Positions 26,935 to 37,657 of a stretch of DNA of 64,000 bases are shown in pieces; positions within the stretch are counted from its first letter, which is position 1; every line of letters begins with the position of its first letter. The notes below the pieces were generated by a model that was not told the DNA's origin, did no database searches, and saw only the letters and a list, made by a program, of their open reading frames with translations. Where the stretch lies: assembly GCF_009380215.1 (NCBI RefSeq), contig NZ_WHUG01000016.1, positions 1-64,000 on the forward strand. Direction: 5' to 3'. The position numbers and the translations under genes were made by a program. Source of the DNA: Rugamonas aquatica. GTDB taxonomy: Bacteria; Pseudomonadota; Gammaproteobacteria; Burkholderiales; Burkholderiaceae_D.

Positions 26935-27968
26935 GCAAGCACCACGACCACCACAATCACGACCATAGCCATGACCATGGCCATGATTGCGGCCATTCCC
27001 ACGCCCCGGCCAAGGCCAAGGCGCACAGCCACGACCACCACGGGCACGACCACAGCCACGGTCACGGCGGCCACCATCACCACCACGGCGATCCCAACAC
27101 CATGGGCCGCGCCTTCGCCATCGCCATCGTGCTCAACACCGTGTTCGTCGCGGTGGAATTCTTCTACGGCTTCCTGGCCAACTCCACCGCGCTGATGGCC
27201 GACGCCGGCCACAACCTGTCCGACGTGCTGGGCCTGATGCTGGCCTGGGGCGCGGCGATCCTGGCCAAGCGCGTGCCGAACGGCCGCTATACCTACGGCC
27301 TGCGCAGCACGTCGATGCTGGCGGCGCTGTTCAATTCCATGCTGCTGATGGCGGCCTGCGGCGGCATCGCCTGGGAAGCCGTGCAGCAACTGGCGCACCC
27401 GGATCCGGTGGCCGGCCTGACCGTGTCGGTGGTGGCCGGCGTCGGCATCCTGATCAACGGTTTCTCGGCCTGGCTGTTCATGTCCGGCAGCAAGGACGAC
27501 ATCAACATCCGCGGCGCCTACCTGCACATGGCGGCCGACGCCGCCATCTCGCTGGGCGTGCTGGTGGCCGGCGTGATCGTCAAGTACTCGGGCTGGAACT
27601 GGCTGGATCCGCTGGTCAGTATGGTGATCGTCGCCTTCATCGTCTACAGCACCTGGTCGCTGCTGAAGCAATCGATGCGCATGATGCTGGCGGCCGTGCC
27701 GGACAATCTGGACCACGCCGAAGTCGAGCAGTTCCTGCGCAGCCAGCCGGGCGTGACCGAAGTGCACGACCTGCACATCTGGGCCATGAGCACCACCGAG
27801 AACGCGCTGACCGCGCATCTGGTGACGCCGGCCGGCCATCCGGGCGATGCGGCGCTGGACGCGATCAGCGCCCAGCTGAAAGCAGACTACTCGATCGACC
27901 ACGCCACGCTGCAGGTGCGCCTCGGCACCACGGCGCACGAGTGCAGCCTGCAGGAGCAGCCGCACTAA
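26931..27968 (+). CDS. Cation diffusion facilitator (CzcD/ZitB-type Zn exporter)
   Basis: The protein has 345 residues. The N-terminal 55 residues hold about 24 histidines. The CDF membrane domain follows, with six helices between about 60 and 255. The metal site is HxxxD in TM2 (ADAGHNLSD) and again in TM5 (HMAADAAISLG). The C-terminal cytoplasmic domain has EVHDLHIWAMSTTENALTAHLV. It exports Zn2+ (possibly Cd2+ or Co2+) from the cytoplasm by proton antiport. It is co-transcribed with and translationally coupled to the SmtB-type repressor (ATGA at 26931). Confidence 0.95.
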   Translation: MSKHHDHHNHDHSHDHGHDCGHSHAPAKAKAHSHDHHGHDHSHGHGGHHHHHGDPNTMGRAFAIAIVLNTVFVAVEFFYGFLANSTALMADAGHNLSDVLGLMLAWGAAILAKRVPNGRYTYGLRSTSMLAALFNSMLLMAACGGIAWEAVQQLAHPDPVAGLTVSVVAGVGILINGFSAWLFMSGSKDDINIRGAYLHMAADAAISLGVLVAGVIVKYSGWNWLDPLVSMVIVAFIVYSTWSLLKQSMRMMLAAVPDNLDHAEVEQFLRSQPGVTEVHDLHIWAMSTTENALTAHLVTPAGHPGDAALDAISAQLKADYSIDHATLQVRLGTTAHECSLQEQPH

Positions 27969-27988
27969 AGCAGCCGCACCAAGCCTGC

Positions 27989-28924
27989 CTAGTTGTCCAC
28001 CAGGTTGGCGTACAGCGCAGTGCTCAGATAACGTTCGCCAAAGGACGGGATGATCGTCACGATGATCTTGTCCGCATTCTCCGGCCGCCGCGCCACCTGC
28101 AGCGCCGCCCACAAGGCGGCGCCGGAGGATATCCCCACCAGCAATCCCTCCTGACTGGCCGCCAGCCGCGCGGTCGCGAAGGCGTCGTCGTTCTTGACGC
28201 CGATGATCTCGTCATACACCCTGGTATTGAGCACGGCCGGCACGAAGCCCGCGCCTATGCCCTGGATCGGGTGCGGCCCCTTGGTGCCCTTGGCCAGCAT
28301 GGGCGAAGCCTCCGGCTCCACCGCGATGCAGCGGAACTCCGGCTTGCGCGCCTTGATGACTTCGCCGACGCCGGTGATGGTGCCGCCCGTGCCCACGCCG
28401 GCCACCAGAATGTCGGCGCGGCCGTCGGTGTCGGCCCAGATTTCCTCGGCCGTGGTGCGGCGGTGCACATCGGGATTGGCGGGGTTGTTGAATTGCTGCG
28501 GCATCAGGTAGCGCGGATCGCTGTCGGCCAGTTCCTCGGCCTTGCGGATCGCGCCCAGCATGCCCTCGCTGCCCGGTGTGAGCACCAGCTCGGCACCGTA
28601 GGCGCGCAGCAGCATGCGGCGCTCGCGGCTCATGGTGTCCGGCATGACCAGCATGCAGCGGTAGCCGCGCGCGGCGCACACCATCGCCAGCGCGATGCCG
28701 GTGTTGCCGCTGGTTGGTTCGAGGATGATGGTGTCGGGACGGATCTGCCCGGCCGCTTCGGCCGCTTCGATCATCGACAGGCCGATGCGGTCTTTGACGC
28801 TGTGGGCAGGATTGCAGTACTCCAGCTTGACCAGCACCTGCGCGGTGCTGCCCTTGGCCAGCCGGTTGAGCCGCACCAGCGGGGTGCGGCCTATCAGTTC
28901 GGTGACGTCGTTGGCAATCTTCAT
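27989..28924 (-). CDS. cysK: Cysteine synthase A (O-acetylserine sulfhydrylase)
   Basis: The protein has 311 residues. The PLP lysine lies in CNPAHSVKDRIGLSMIE (about 44). TSGNTGIALAM is the substrate loop, GTGGTITGVG the phosphate-binding loop, and PIQGIGAGFVP follows; all are classic CysK features. It makes cysteine from O-acetylserine and sulfide. Its ATG is 6 nt after a GGAGG sequence that forms the 3' arm of an 8-bp hairpin (see 28929-28952), so translation may be regulated. It lies 51 nt after the FKBP gene on the same strand. Confidence 0.95.
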   Translation of the reverse strand: MKIANDVTELIGRTPLVRLNRLAKGSTAQVLVKLEYCNPAHSVKDRIGLSMIEAAEAAGQIRPDTIILEPTSGNTGIALAMVCAARGYRCMLVMPDTMSRERRMLLRAYGAELVLTPGSEGMLGAIRKAEELADSDPRYLMPQQFNNPANPDVHRRTTAEEIWADTDGRADILVAGVGTGGTITGVGEVIKARKPEFRCIAVEPEASPMLAKGTKGPHPIQGIGAGFVPAVLNTRVYDEIIGVKNDDAFATARLAASQEGLLVGISSGAALWAALQVARRPENADKIIVTIIPSFGERYLSTALYANLVDN

Positions 28925-28928
28925 GAAA

Positions 28929-28952
28929 AACCTCCGAAGTGGGACGGAGGTT
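28929..28952 (-). promoter_or_regulatory. Leader hairpin overlapping the cysK Shine-Dalgarno sequence
   Basis: On the minus strand AACCTCCG and CGGAGGTT pair perfectly around an 8-nt loop. The 3' arm contains the cysK ribosome site (GGAGG), 6 nt before the ATG. It is followed by TTTTT, so it also looks like an intrinsic terminator for the upstream FKBP gene. Either or both functions are possible. Confidence 0.6.
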
Positions 28953-28975
28953 CCAGTCTACGCCTATTCAGGTGC

Positions 28976-29473
28976 TTATTTCACATCCATCAGTTCGACA
29001 TCGAAGATCAGCGCGGAATTCGGCGGAATGCCGCTGCCCGGCGTCGGACGCGAGCCGTAAGCCAGTTCCGACGGGATGATCAGCGTGCGCTTGCCGCCCA
29101 CCTTCATGCCCAGGATGCCCTGGTCCCAACCCTTGATGACGCGGCCGGCGCCCAGCACGAAGTCCAGCGGCTCGCCGCGCGGAATCGACGAATCGAACAG
29201 CTTGCCGTGCATGGCCTTGGCCAGCGGACGATACAGCCAGCCCGAGTAGTGCATGTAGACGGTGGAGCCGGCGGTCGCTTCCTTGCCGGTGCCGACCTTG
29301 GTGTCGGTGACGATCAGCTGTTCGGCAGCCGGGCCGGGCGTGGCCGAGCCGACCACCATCGGCGGTGGCGGCGGCACATCGGCCGGCGCTACGGGTGCGG
29401 TCGGAGTCTGGGCCTGGGCCACGGAGGCCGCCAGCGCGCACAGCATGGCTACTACTACGGAACTACGCATCAT
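28976..29473 (-). CDS. Exported FKBP-type peptidyl-prolyl cis-trans isomerase
   Basis: The protein has 165 residues from the first of two tandem ATGs (29473, 29470). The signal peptide is MMRSSVVVAMLCALAASVAQA, followed by a Pro-rich linker. One FKBP domain (about 55-163) contains GSTVYMHYSGWLY, KLFDSSIPRGEPLDFVLGAG, VIKGWDQGILGMKVGGKR and LAYGSRPTPGSGIPPNSALIFDVELMDV. It catalyses prolyl isomerisation, probably in the periplasm. The open frame continues far upstream but overlaps the tcdA gene region and is not used. Confidence 0.93.
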   Translation of the reverse strand: MMRSSVVVAMLCALAASVAQAQTPTAPVAPADVPPPPPMVVGSATPGPAAEQLIVTDTKVGTGKEATAGSTVYMHYSGWLYRPLAKAMHGKLFDSSIPRGEPLDFVLGAGRVIKGWDQGILGMKVGGKRTLIIPSELAYGSRPTPGSGIPPNSALIFDVELMDVK

Positions 29474-29565
29474 GGTTTTATTCTTTCGATGAAGTCTGTG
29501 GATAGCACGGTCCCCGTGCCAGCGCGCACCATGATAGCAAAACCGCCTCCGCAACTGGATAAAAT

Positions 29566-30408
29566 CTACGGTGTGCCGGCCGGCGCTACCGGCGGTTGCA
29601 CGCTGTCGGCCAACTGGCGCAGCACCTGGCCGGCGGCCACCATGCCGAAGGTGGCCGTGACCACCATGGCCGAACCGAAGCCGGCGCAGTTCAGGCCCGT
29701 CACGCCGGCGGCCGGTTGTCCGCCTTCCAGCGCGCACACTTCCTGCGGTTCCGGGAACTTCAGGCGCTCCATCGAGAACACGGCGTCGACGTAGAATTTG
29801 GTCTTCTCGCCGCGCGGATAGCCGTACTGGCTGCGCAGCACCTTGCGCACTTTCTTCAGCAGCGGTTCCTGCTCGGTGCGGGCCAGGTCGCGCACGGCGA
29901 TCTGGGTCGGGTCGGTCTGGCCGCCGGCGCTGCCGATGATAATCATCGGCATGCTGTGCTGGCGGCACCAGGCGATCATCGCGGCCTTGTCCTTGACGCT
30001 GTCGATGGCGTCGACCACGAAGTCGTACTGGCCGGCGCCCAGCATCTGCTCCAGGTTGTCCGGCGTGACGAAGTCTTCGATCTGGTTGACCACGCAGTAG
30101 GGATTGATGTCGGCGATGCGCGCGGCCAGCGCGCCGATCTTGGCCTGGCCGACGGTGCTGCCCAGCGCCTGGATCTGGCGGTTGATATTGGACTCGGCGA
30201 CGTTGTCCAGATCAATCAGGGTCAACTGGCCGATGGCGCTGCGGGCCAGCGCCTCGACGATCCACGAGCCGACGCCGCCGGTGCCGACCACGCAGACGTG
30301 GGCGGTGCGGAAGCGCGCCAGTGCGGCGTCGCCATAGAGGCGGGCGATGCCGCCGAAGCGGCGCTCGAAGTCGATATCGTCGAATTGGGTAGGTGCTATG
30401 GAGTTCAT
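29566..30408 (-). CDS. tcdA: tRNA threonylcarbamoyladenosine dehydratase
   Basis: The protein has 280 residues of the ThiF/MoeB/E1-like superfamily. RFGGIARLYGDAALARF opens it, GTGGVGSWIVEALARSAIG is the ATP-binding loop and LIDLDNVAESNINRQ follows. VDAIDSVKDKAAMIAWC and the YPRGEKTKFYVDAVFSME region are typical of TcdA (CsdL). It cyclises t6A37 of tRNA to ct6A using ATP. The threonylcarbamoyl-AMP synthase gene for the earlier step of this pathway is at 42891-43961. It is divergent from the hemerythrin-PdxH gene. Confidence 0.92.
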   Translation of the reverse strand: MNSIAPTQFDDIDFERRFGGIARLYGDAALARFRTAHVCVVGTGGVGSWIVEALARSAIGQLTLIDLDNVAESNINRQIQALGSTVGQAKIGALAARIADINPYCVVNQIEDFVTPDNLEQMLGAGQYDFVVDAIDSVKDKAAMIAWCRQHSMPMIIIGSAGGQTDPTQIAVRDLARTEQEPLLKKVRKVLRSQYGYPRGEKTKFYVDAVFSMERLKFPEPQEVCALEGGQPAAGVTGLNCAGFGSAMVVTATFGMVAAGQVLRQLADSVQPPVAPAGTP

Positions 30409-30481
30409 GCCGACATTTTAACGGACGCCGCCGCAAAAATTATTTTAGAATGACTTTCTCCCCCTGCCCGAGCGCCTATCC

Positions 30482-31717
30482 ATGAGCCTTACACTGCACG
30501 ACACCGCCCCCGACTTCAGCCAGCCGATAGCAGTCTTGAAACATTGCCACGACAAGATACGCAAGCAGCTGGACACGCTGCACAAGCTGCTGGCCCACCT
30601 GCCCAAGCACGGCGCCGACGCCGAGGCGCAGAAGGCCGCGCAGGCGGTGCAAAAATATTTCAACAACGCCGCCCACCTGCACCACGAAGACGAGGAACAA
30701 AACCTGGTGCCGATGCTGCAGGCCACCGCGCGCGACGCCGACGCCGCGCTGCTGGCCGAACTGGTGCCGGGCATTCTGGCCGACCACCAGCAGATGGATC
30801 AGGACTGGCATATAATTAATTCGCAACTTGATCAAATAGCCAACGGGCAAGGAACCGCCCTGTCGGCCGAGCAGGTGCAGCGTTTCTGCGACGCCTACGC
30901 CGCCCACATGGTCATCGAAGAAAGCAATATCGCACCCATGGCCAAGCGCCTGTTCAGCCCCGAGCAGATGGCGCAACTGGGCAGCGCGATGCAGGTACGG
31001 CGCGGCATCACGCCCGCCCTGCCGCACAGCCAGGTGCCGGAGCAACAGCAGGTGGCGGTCGCCAACACGGTGGCCGACGGCGTGGTGCTGGCGGATCTGC
31101 GCCTCGATTACGGCCGCGCCAGTTTGACGGAACACGATGTGCTGGACGATCCGATCGCCCAGTTCGGCAAGTGGTTTGAAGAGGCCATGCGCGCCAGGGT
31201 CAATGAACCGAACGCGATGAGCGTGGCCACGGTGGATGCGGAAGGAAAGCCCAGTTCACGCATCGTGCTGATCAAGCAGTACGACGCCCGCGGCTTCACC
31301 TGGTACACCAACTACGAGAGCCAGAAAGGCCGGCAACTGGGCGACAATCCGCACGCCGCGCTGCTATTCTTTTGGAGCGAGTTGGAACGCCAGGTGCGCA
31401 TCGAAGGCAAGGTGGTCAAGACCTCCGCCGAGGAAAGCGACAAGTATTTTTACAGCCGGCCGGTGAAGAGCCAGATCGCCGCGATCGCCTCGCAGCAAAG
31501 CGCGCGCATCGCCAGCCGGGAGCAGATGGAAGCCAATTACGATGCGGCCGCCGCTGTCGGCGGCGAGCATCCGGTGCGGCCGGAATACTGGGGCGGCTAT
31601 CGCCTCGAACCGGTGCGCATCGAGTTCTGGCAGGGACGCCGCTCGCGCTTCCATGACCGGATCGTGTATGTGAAACAGGCCGATGGCAGCTGGATCAAGG
31701 AGCGCCTGCAACCGTAA
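30482..31717 (+). CDS. pdxH: Hemerythrin HHE domain fused to pyridoxamine 5'-phosphate oxidase
   Basis: One uninterrupted 411-codon frame encodes two domains. Residues 1-170 are a hemerythrin-like four-helix bundle with the HHE ligand pattern: H23, H68-x3-E72, H102 with D106, and H142-x3-E146. After a linker (about 171-200) comes a complete PdxH (about 201-411): LADLRLDYGRASLTEHDV, SRIVLIKQYDARGFTWYTNYESQKG, LLFFWSELERQVRIEGKV, YWGGYRLEPVRIEFWQG and the active-site R-x-H in SRFHDRIVY. PdxH normally has about 210-220 residues and no such extension. It oxidises PNP/PMP to PLP with FMN and O2. A di-iron O2-binding module could sense or supply oxygen, but this is inference. An internal GTG start for PdxH alone near 31070 is possible. 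The CFA synthase gene follows 22 nt later. Confidence 0.9.
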   Translation: MSLTLHDTAPDFSQPIAVLKHCHDKIRKQLDTLHKLLAHLPKHGADAEAQKAAQAVQKYFNNAAHLHHEDEEQNLVPMLQATARDADAALLAELVPGILADHQQMDQDWHIINSQLDQIANGQGTALSAEQVQRFCDAYAAHMVIEESNIAPMAKRLFSPEQMAQLGSAMQVRRGITPALPHSQVPEQQQVAVANTVADGVVLADLRLDYGRASLTEHDVLDDPIAQFGKWFEEAMRARVNEPNAMSVATVDAEGKPSSRIVLIKQYDARGFTWYTNYESQKGRQLGDNPHAALLFFWSELERQVRIEGKVVKTSAEESDKYFYSRPVKSQIAAIASQQSARIASREQMEANYDAAAAVGGEHPVRPEYWGGYRLEPVRIEFWQGRRSRFHDRIVYVKQADGSWIKERLQP

Positions 31718-31739
31718 ATTTTTCGACGCGGAGGTGATT

Positions 31740-32969
31740 GTGTTTGTACAAAACCGACTCACTAGCTGGATCGCCGGCATCCGCCAGCAAATCGCCCTGC
31801 CTCTGCGTATCGAACTGTGGAACGGCCAGCATGTCGACTTCTCCACCGAAACACCGCGCGTGACGATACGGCTGCCGAACGTGTCGGCCGCGCGCTACCT
31901 GCTGACGCCTTCGCTGTCCAACCTGGGCGCGGCCTATGTCGAAGGCGCGATCGAGGTCAAGGGCCGCGCGCACGACATGATCGCCGTCGTCAACGCGCTG
32001 GCGCGCACCACGCTCAAGGCCGAGGGCAAGTTCGCCCGCATCGTGCGCGGCATGGTGCACAGCAAGCAGAAGGACGCCGAGGCGATCCGCTACCACTACG
32101 ACGTTTCCAATGAGTTCTACCAGCAGTTCCTCGATCCGGCCATGGTGTATTCCTGCGCCTACTTCGAGGACGGCGACGAAGACCTGGCCAGCGCCCAGGC
32201 CAAGAAGATAGACCACATCCTGCGCAAGATCGAGCTGCAACCGAACCAGACGCTGCTCGACATCGGCTGCGGCTGGGGCGCGCTGGTGATACGGGCGGCG
32301 CAGCAGTACCGGGCGCGCTGCGTCGGCATCACGCTGTCGGAAAACCAGTTCGCGCTGGCCAAGGAGCGCGTGCGGCGCGCGGGGCTGGAACACCTGGTCG
32401 AAATCCGCCTGCAGGATTACCGCGACGTGCGCGGCCGCTTCGACCGTATCACCAGCGTCGGCATGTTCGAGCATGTGGGCGTCAAGCACTTGCCCGAGTA
32501 TTTCGCCGCCATCCACCGGCTGCTGGCGGACGACGGCGTGGTGATGAACCACGGCATCACCACCACCGATCCGGACAACGGCGAGACGCCCTACGGCGGC
32601 GGCGAGTTCATCGGGAAATACGTGTTCCCGCAGGGCGAGCTGGCGCATATCGGCCATGTGCTGAAGGCCATGCAGCAAGGCAAGCTGGAAGTCGGCGACG
32701 TTGAAAACCTGCGCCGCCACTACGCCCGCACCTGCGCCATCTGGACCGACAACTTCGAGGCCCACGCCGAGCGCGTGCGGACGCTGGCCGGCGACAAGCG
32801 CTACCGCATCTGGCATGTGTACCTGGCCGGTTGCAGCTATGCCTTCGAGCAGGACTGGATCAGCCTGTACCAGATCGTCGGCCGCAAGGCGGGCCAGCGC
32901 AGCGCGGCGCTGCCGTGGTCGCGCCGGCACATGTATCCAGAGTCGCCAAACCTCGTCATTCCCGCGTAG
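31740..32969 (+). CDS. cfa: Cyclopropane-fatty-acyl-phospholipid synthase family methyltransferase
   Basis: The protein has 409 residues from the GTG at 31740, chosen because GGAGG at 31730-31734 sits 5 nt before it. Motifs are RYHYDVSNEFYQQFLDPAMVYSCAYF, the SAM loop LLDIGCGWGALVIRAA, GITLSENQFALAKER, and FEHVGVKHLPEYF. C-terminal family features include GGGEFIGKYVFPQGEL and WRIWHVYLAGCSYAFEQDWISLYQIV. It transfers a methylene from SAM to unsaturated fatty acids of membrane lipids. Odd feature: the last residues (VIPA) and the TAG stop lie inside a TTCCCGC...GCGGGAA repeat, so repeat insertion has set its C-terminus. It is probably co-transcribed with the upstream fusion gene. Confidence 0.93.
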   Translation: MFVQNRLTSWIAGIRQQIALPLRIELWNGQHVDFSTETPRVTIRLPNVSAARYLLTPSLSNLGAAYVEGAIEVKGRAHDMIAVVNALARTTLKAEGKFARIVRGMVHSKQKDAEAIRYHYDVSNEFYQQFLDPAMVYSCAYFEDGDEDLASAQAKKIDHILRKIELQPNQTLLDIGCGWGALVIRAAQQYRARCVGITLSENQFALAKERVRRAGLEHLVEIRLQDYRDVRGRFDRITSVGMFEHVGVKHLPEYFAAIHRLLADDGVVMNHGITTTDPDNGETPYGGGEFIGKYVFPQGELAHIGHVLKAMQQGKLEVGDVENLRRHYARTCAIWTDNFEAHAERVRTLAGDKRYRIWHVYLAGCSYAFEQDWISLYQIVGRKAGQRSAALPWSRRHMYPESPNLVIPA

Positions 32970-33055
32970 GCGGGAATCCATGCATTGCATGAATTCCCTC
33001 CATACGCCGCGTGATCGGCACGGCAGCATGGGTTCCCGCCTGCGCGGGAACGACG
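32953..33055. repeat. Paired GTTCCCGC/ATTCCCGC palindromes (REP/BIME-like) between convergent genes
   Basis: There are two hairpins: ATTCCCGC-gtag-GCGGGAAT (32958-32977) and GTTCCCGC-ctgc-GCGGGAAC (33032-33051). The flanks CGTC at the left and GACG at the right are complementary, so the two units are in inverted orientation. The intervening 54 bp include ATGCA-T-TGCAT. A related pair lies at 62230-62299. Confidence 0.85.
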
Positions 33056-33069
33056 GATCTCACGCTGCA

Positions 33070-35320
<2,251 letters not shown>

Positions 35321-35328
<8 letters not shown>

Positions 35329-36376
35329 GATCCGTGGCGGCGCCGGGCTCGTCGCGGAAGCGGGCGCGGATAGCCTGCACGTCGTCCCAGCGCTGCAACA
35401 GCGCGTCCACGCAGCGCGGATCGAAGTGGCCGCCACAGTTGTCCAGCAGGTGCTGGCGCGCATCCTCCATGCTCCAGGCGCGCTTGTACGGGCGCACGCT
35501 GGTCAGCGCGTCGAACACGTCGGCCACGGCGACGATGCGGCCCACCAGCGGGATATCCTCGCCCGCCAGCCCGCGCGGATAGCCGGCGCCGTCGTAGCGC
35601 TCGTGGTGGGTCAGCGCGATCTCGGCCGCCAGCTGCAACATGCGCGCCTGGCAATCCTTGAGGATGTTGTAGCCGATCGCGGCGTGCTGGCGCATGATCG
35701 CCATTTCGTCAGGGTCCAGCCGGCCTGGCTTGAGCAGGATGTGGTCGGGCGTGCCGACCTTGCCGATGTCGTGCATGGGCGCGGCGTTGAGCACGTCCTG
35801 CTGCTGTTCCTCGGGCAGGCCCAGCTGCTCGGCGATCAGCCGCGAGTAGTGCGCCATGCGCTGGATGTGGGCGCCGGTTTCGGGGTCGCGGTACTCGGAG
35901 GCGCGGCACAGCAGCATGATGGTTTCCTGCTCGCGCGCGCGCAGCTCGGCCGTGGCCTTGGCCACTTCCTCGGCCAGCCAGGTGGCGCGGTGCTGCAGGC
36001 CCAGCGTGGCGCTGCGCAGCGCCAGCATGTTGCGGGTACGCGCCAGGAACTCGACCTTGTCGATCGGCTTGATGAGGAAATCGCTGGCGCCGTTCTCCAG
36101 CGCGCGGTGGCGCACGTCGACGTCGACGCTGGCCGTCACCATCAGCACCGGCGGGCGCTGGTCGGGCGGCGCCTGCAGGCGGGCGATCAGCTCCAGGCCG
36201 TTCATGTCCGGCATCATGTAGTCGACGATCAGCAGATCGTAGGGGTGGGCGTTGCACCAGGCCAGCGCCTCGTGCGCCGACTGGAAGCTGATGGTGCTCA
36301 CGTCCTTCAGCTTGTCCACCAGGCGCGACATCAGCACCAGGTTGATATGGGTATCGTCGACCAGCACCACCTTCAT
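35321..36376 (-). CDS. Response regulator with HD-GYP c-di-GMP phosphodiesterase domain
   Basis: The protein has 351 residues. The receiver (about 1-120) has VDDTHINL, Asp52 in LLIVDYMMPDMNG and LIKPIDKVEF. The HD-GYP domain (about 150-340) has H202-D203 in AAPMHDIGKVGTPD and HHERYDGAGYPRGLAGEDIPLVGRI. It would degrade c-di-GMP in response to phosphorylation by the kinase whose start overlaps its stop. The architecture and many motifs parallel the regulator at 253-1263, but the gene order relative to the kinase is reversed. Confidence 0.94.
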
Positions 36377-36392
36377 GCACGTCCCCTCGTTT

Positions 36393-36947
36393 TTATGATT
36401 TCAGGCGATACGCGTAAGTACTCTTGAACTTGGCCACCTTGGGCGCCACCACGAAGGCGCAATAGCTTTGCAAGGGATGCTGGGTGAAGTAATCCTGGTG
36501 ATAGGGCTCGGCCGGATAGTAGGTCGAGGCCGGCGCCAGCTCGGTGACGATGGGCGCGTCCCACACCCCGGCCATCTGCGCGATCACCTGGCGCGCCGTG
36601 GCTTCCTGCTGCGGCGACTGGTAGAAAATCACCGAACGGTACTGCGTGCCGACGTCGTTGCCCTGGCGGTTCAAGGTGGTCGGGTCGTGGATGGTGAAGA
36701 AGATTTCCAGCAGGTCGCGGAAACCGATGACGGCGGGATCAAATTGCAATTTCACTACTTCGGCATGGCCGGTGCTGCCGGCGCAGACTTGCTCGTACGT
36801 GGGGTCGGGCTGGTGGCCGCCGGTGTAGCCGGACTCGACGTGCACGACGCCCTTGACCCGGGCATACACGGCCTCGGTGCACCAGAAGCAGCCGCCGCCC
36901 AGATACGCCGTTTCCAGCGCCGTGGCCGGCGCGGTCTGACTCGTCAT
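36393..36947 (-). CDS. msrA: Peptide methionine sulfoxide reductase A
   Basis: The protein has 184 residues from the ATG at 36947 (MTSQTAPATALETAYLGGGCFWC). An extension 12 codons upstream is possible but lacks similarity. The catalytic motif is GCFWCTEA (C20, C23), followed by VESGYTGGHQPDPTYEQVCAG, TGHAEVV, FFTIHDPTTLNRQGNDVGTQYRS and YHQDYF. It reduces methionine-S-sulfoxide in oxidised proteins. It has no signal peptide, so it is cytoplasmic. It is the first gene before the HD-GYP/kinase pair on the same strand, 16 nt away. Confidence 0.95.
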   Translation of the reverse strand: MTSQTAPATALETAYLGGGCFWCTEAVYARVKGVVHVESGYTGGHQPDPTYEQVCAGSTGHAEVVKLQFDPAVIGFRDLLEIFFTIHDPTTLNRQGNDVGTQYRSVIFYQSPQQEATARQVIAQMAGVWDAPIVTELAPASTYYPAEPYHQDYFTQHPLQSYCAFVVAPKVAKFKSTYAYRLKS

Positions 36948-37057
36948 GACTCCCCCCGCGTAGAAGAATGCCCATGGGTTCACTGTAACGCAAACCAGGG
37001 CAATACGCTATCGCACGGTAAACTTTGGCATAATGGCTGAAAAGTCACAGGTCCACC

Positions 37058-37561
37058 ATGCACACTCGTTCTCCCCGCGCCGACCAGCGCCCCTTCGATA
37101 CCAGCCATTTTCGCCAGGCGCTGGGCCAGTTCGCCACCGGCGTCACCGTCATCACCACCCGGCTGGCGGACGGCAGCTTCCGCGGCCTGACGGCCAGTTC
37201 CTTCAATTCGGTGTCGCTGGATCCGCCGCTGGTGCTGTGGAGCCTGGCGACCACGGCCAACAGCATGCCGATCTTCACCGGTAATTCGCACTACGTCATC
37301 AATGTGTTGTCGGCCAGCCAGGCCCATCTGGCCAAGCAGTTCGCCACGCGCGGCATCGATCCGTGGGAAAACACCGAATACGAGCTGTCGCGCACCGGCC
37401 AGCCCATCCTCAAGGGCGCGTCGGCCTGGTTCGAATGCCACAACCGCAGCCGTTATCCGGAGGGCGACCACGTGATTTTCGTTGGCGAAGTCGAGCTGTG
37501 CGAGTTCTCGCCGTCGCCGCCGCTGATTTTCCACGGCGGCCAGTTCGGCGAGCTGGGCTAA
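37058..37561 (+). CDS. Flavin reductase-like protein (FMN-binding split barrel)
   Basis: The protein has 167 residues. It starts with a typical RQALGQFATGVTVITT segment followed by GLTASSFNSVSLDPPLVLWSLA, the FMN-binding signature of the HpaC/flavin reductase family. SHYVINVLSASQAHLAKQFA and DHVIFVGEVE also match. It reduces flavin with NAD(P)H, usually for a partner monooxygenase. No monooxygenase gene adjoins it, so the partner is unknown. It is divergent from msrA. Confidence 0.9.
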   Translation: MHTRSPRADQRPFDTSHFRQALGQFATGVTVITTRLADGSFRGLTASSFNSVSLDPPLVLWSLATTANSMPIFTGNSHYVINVLSASQAHLAKQFATRGIDPWENTEYELSRTGQPILKGASAWFECHNRSRYPEGDHVIFVGEVELCEFSPSPPLIFHGGQFGELG

Positions 37562-37657
37562 AAACGGAAATTGGTGTCGCCATTTGAAAAGCCGTTCCGG
37601 TGGCCGCGGAATAGAATGCGGGCAGCCTTCACCAATTTTCATAATGAGAGACCACAC

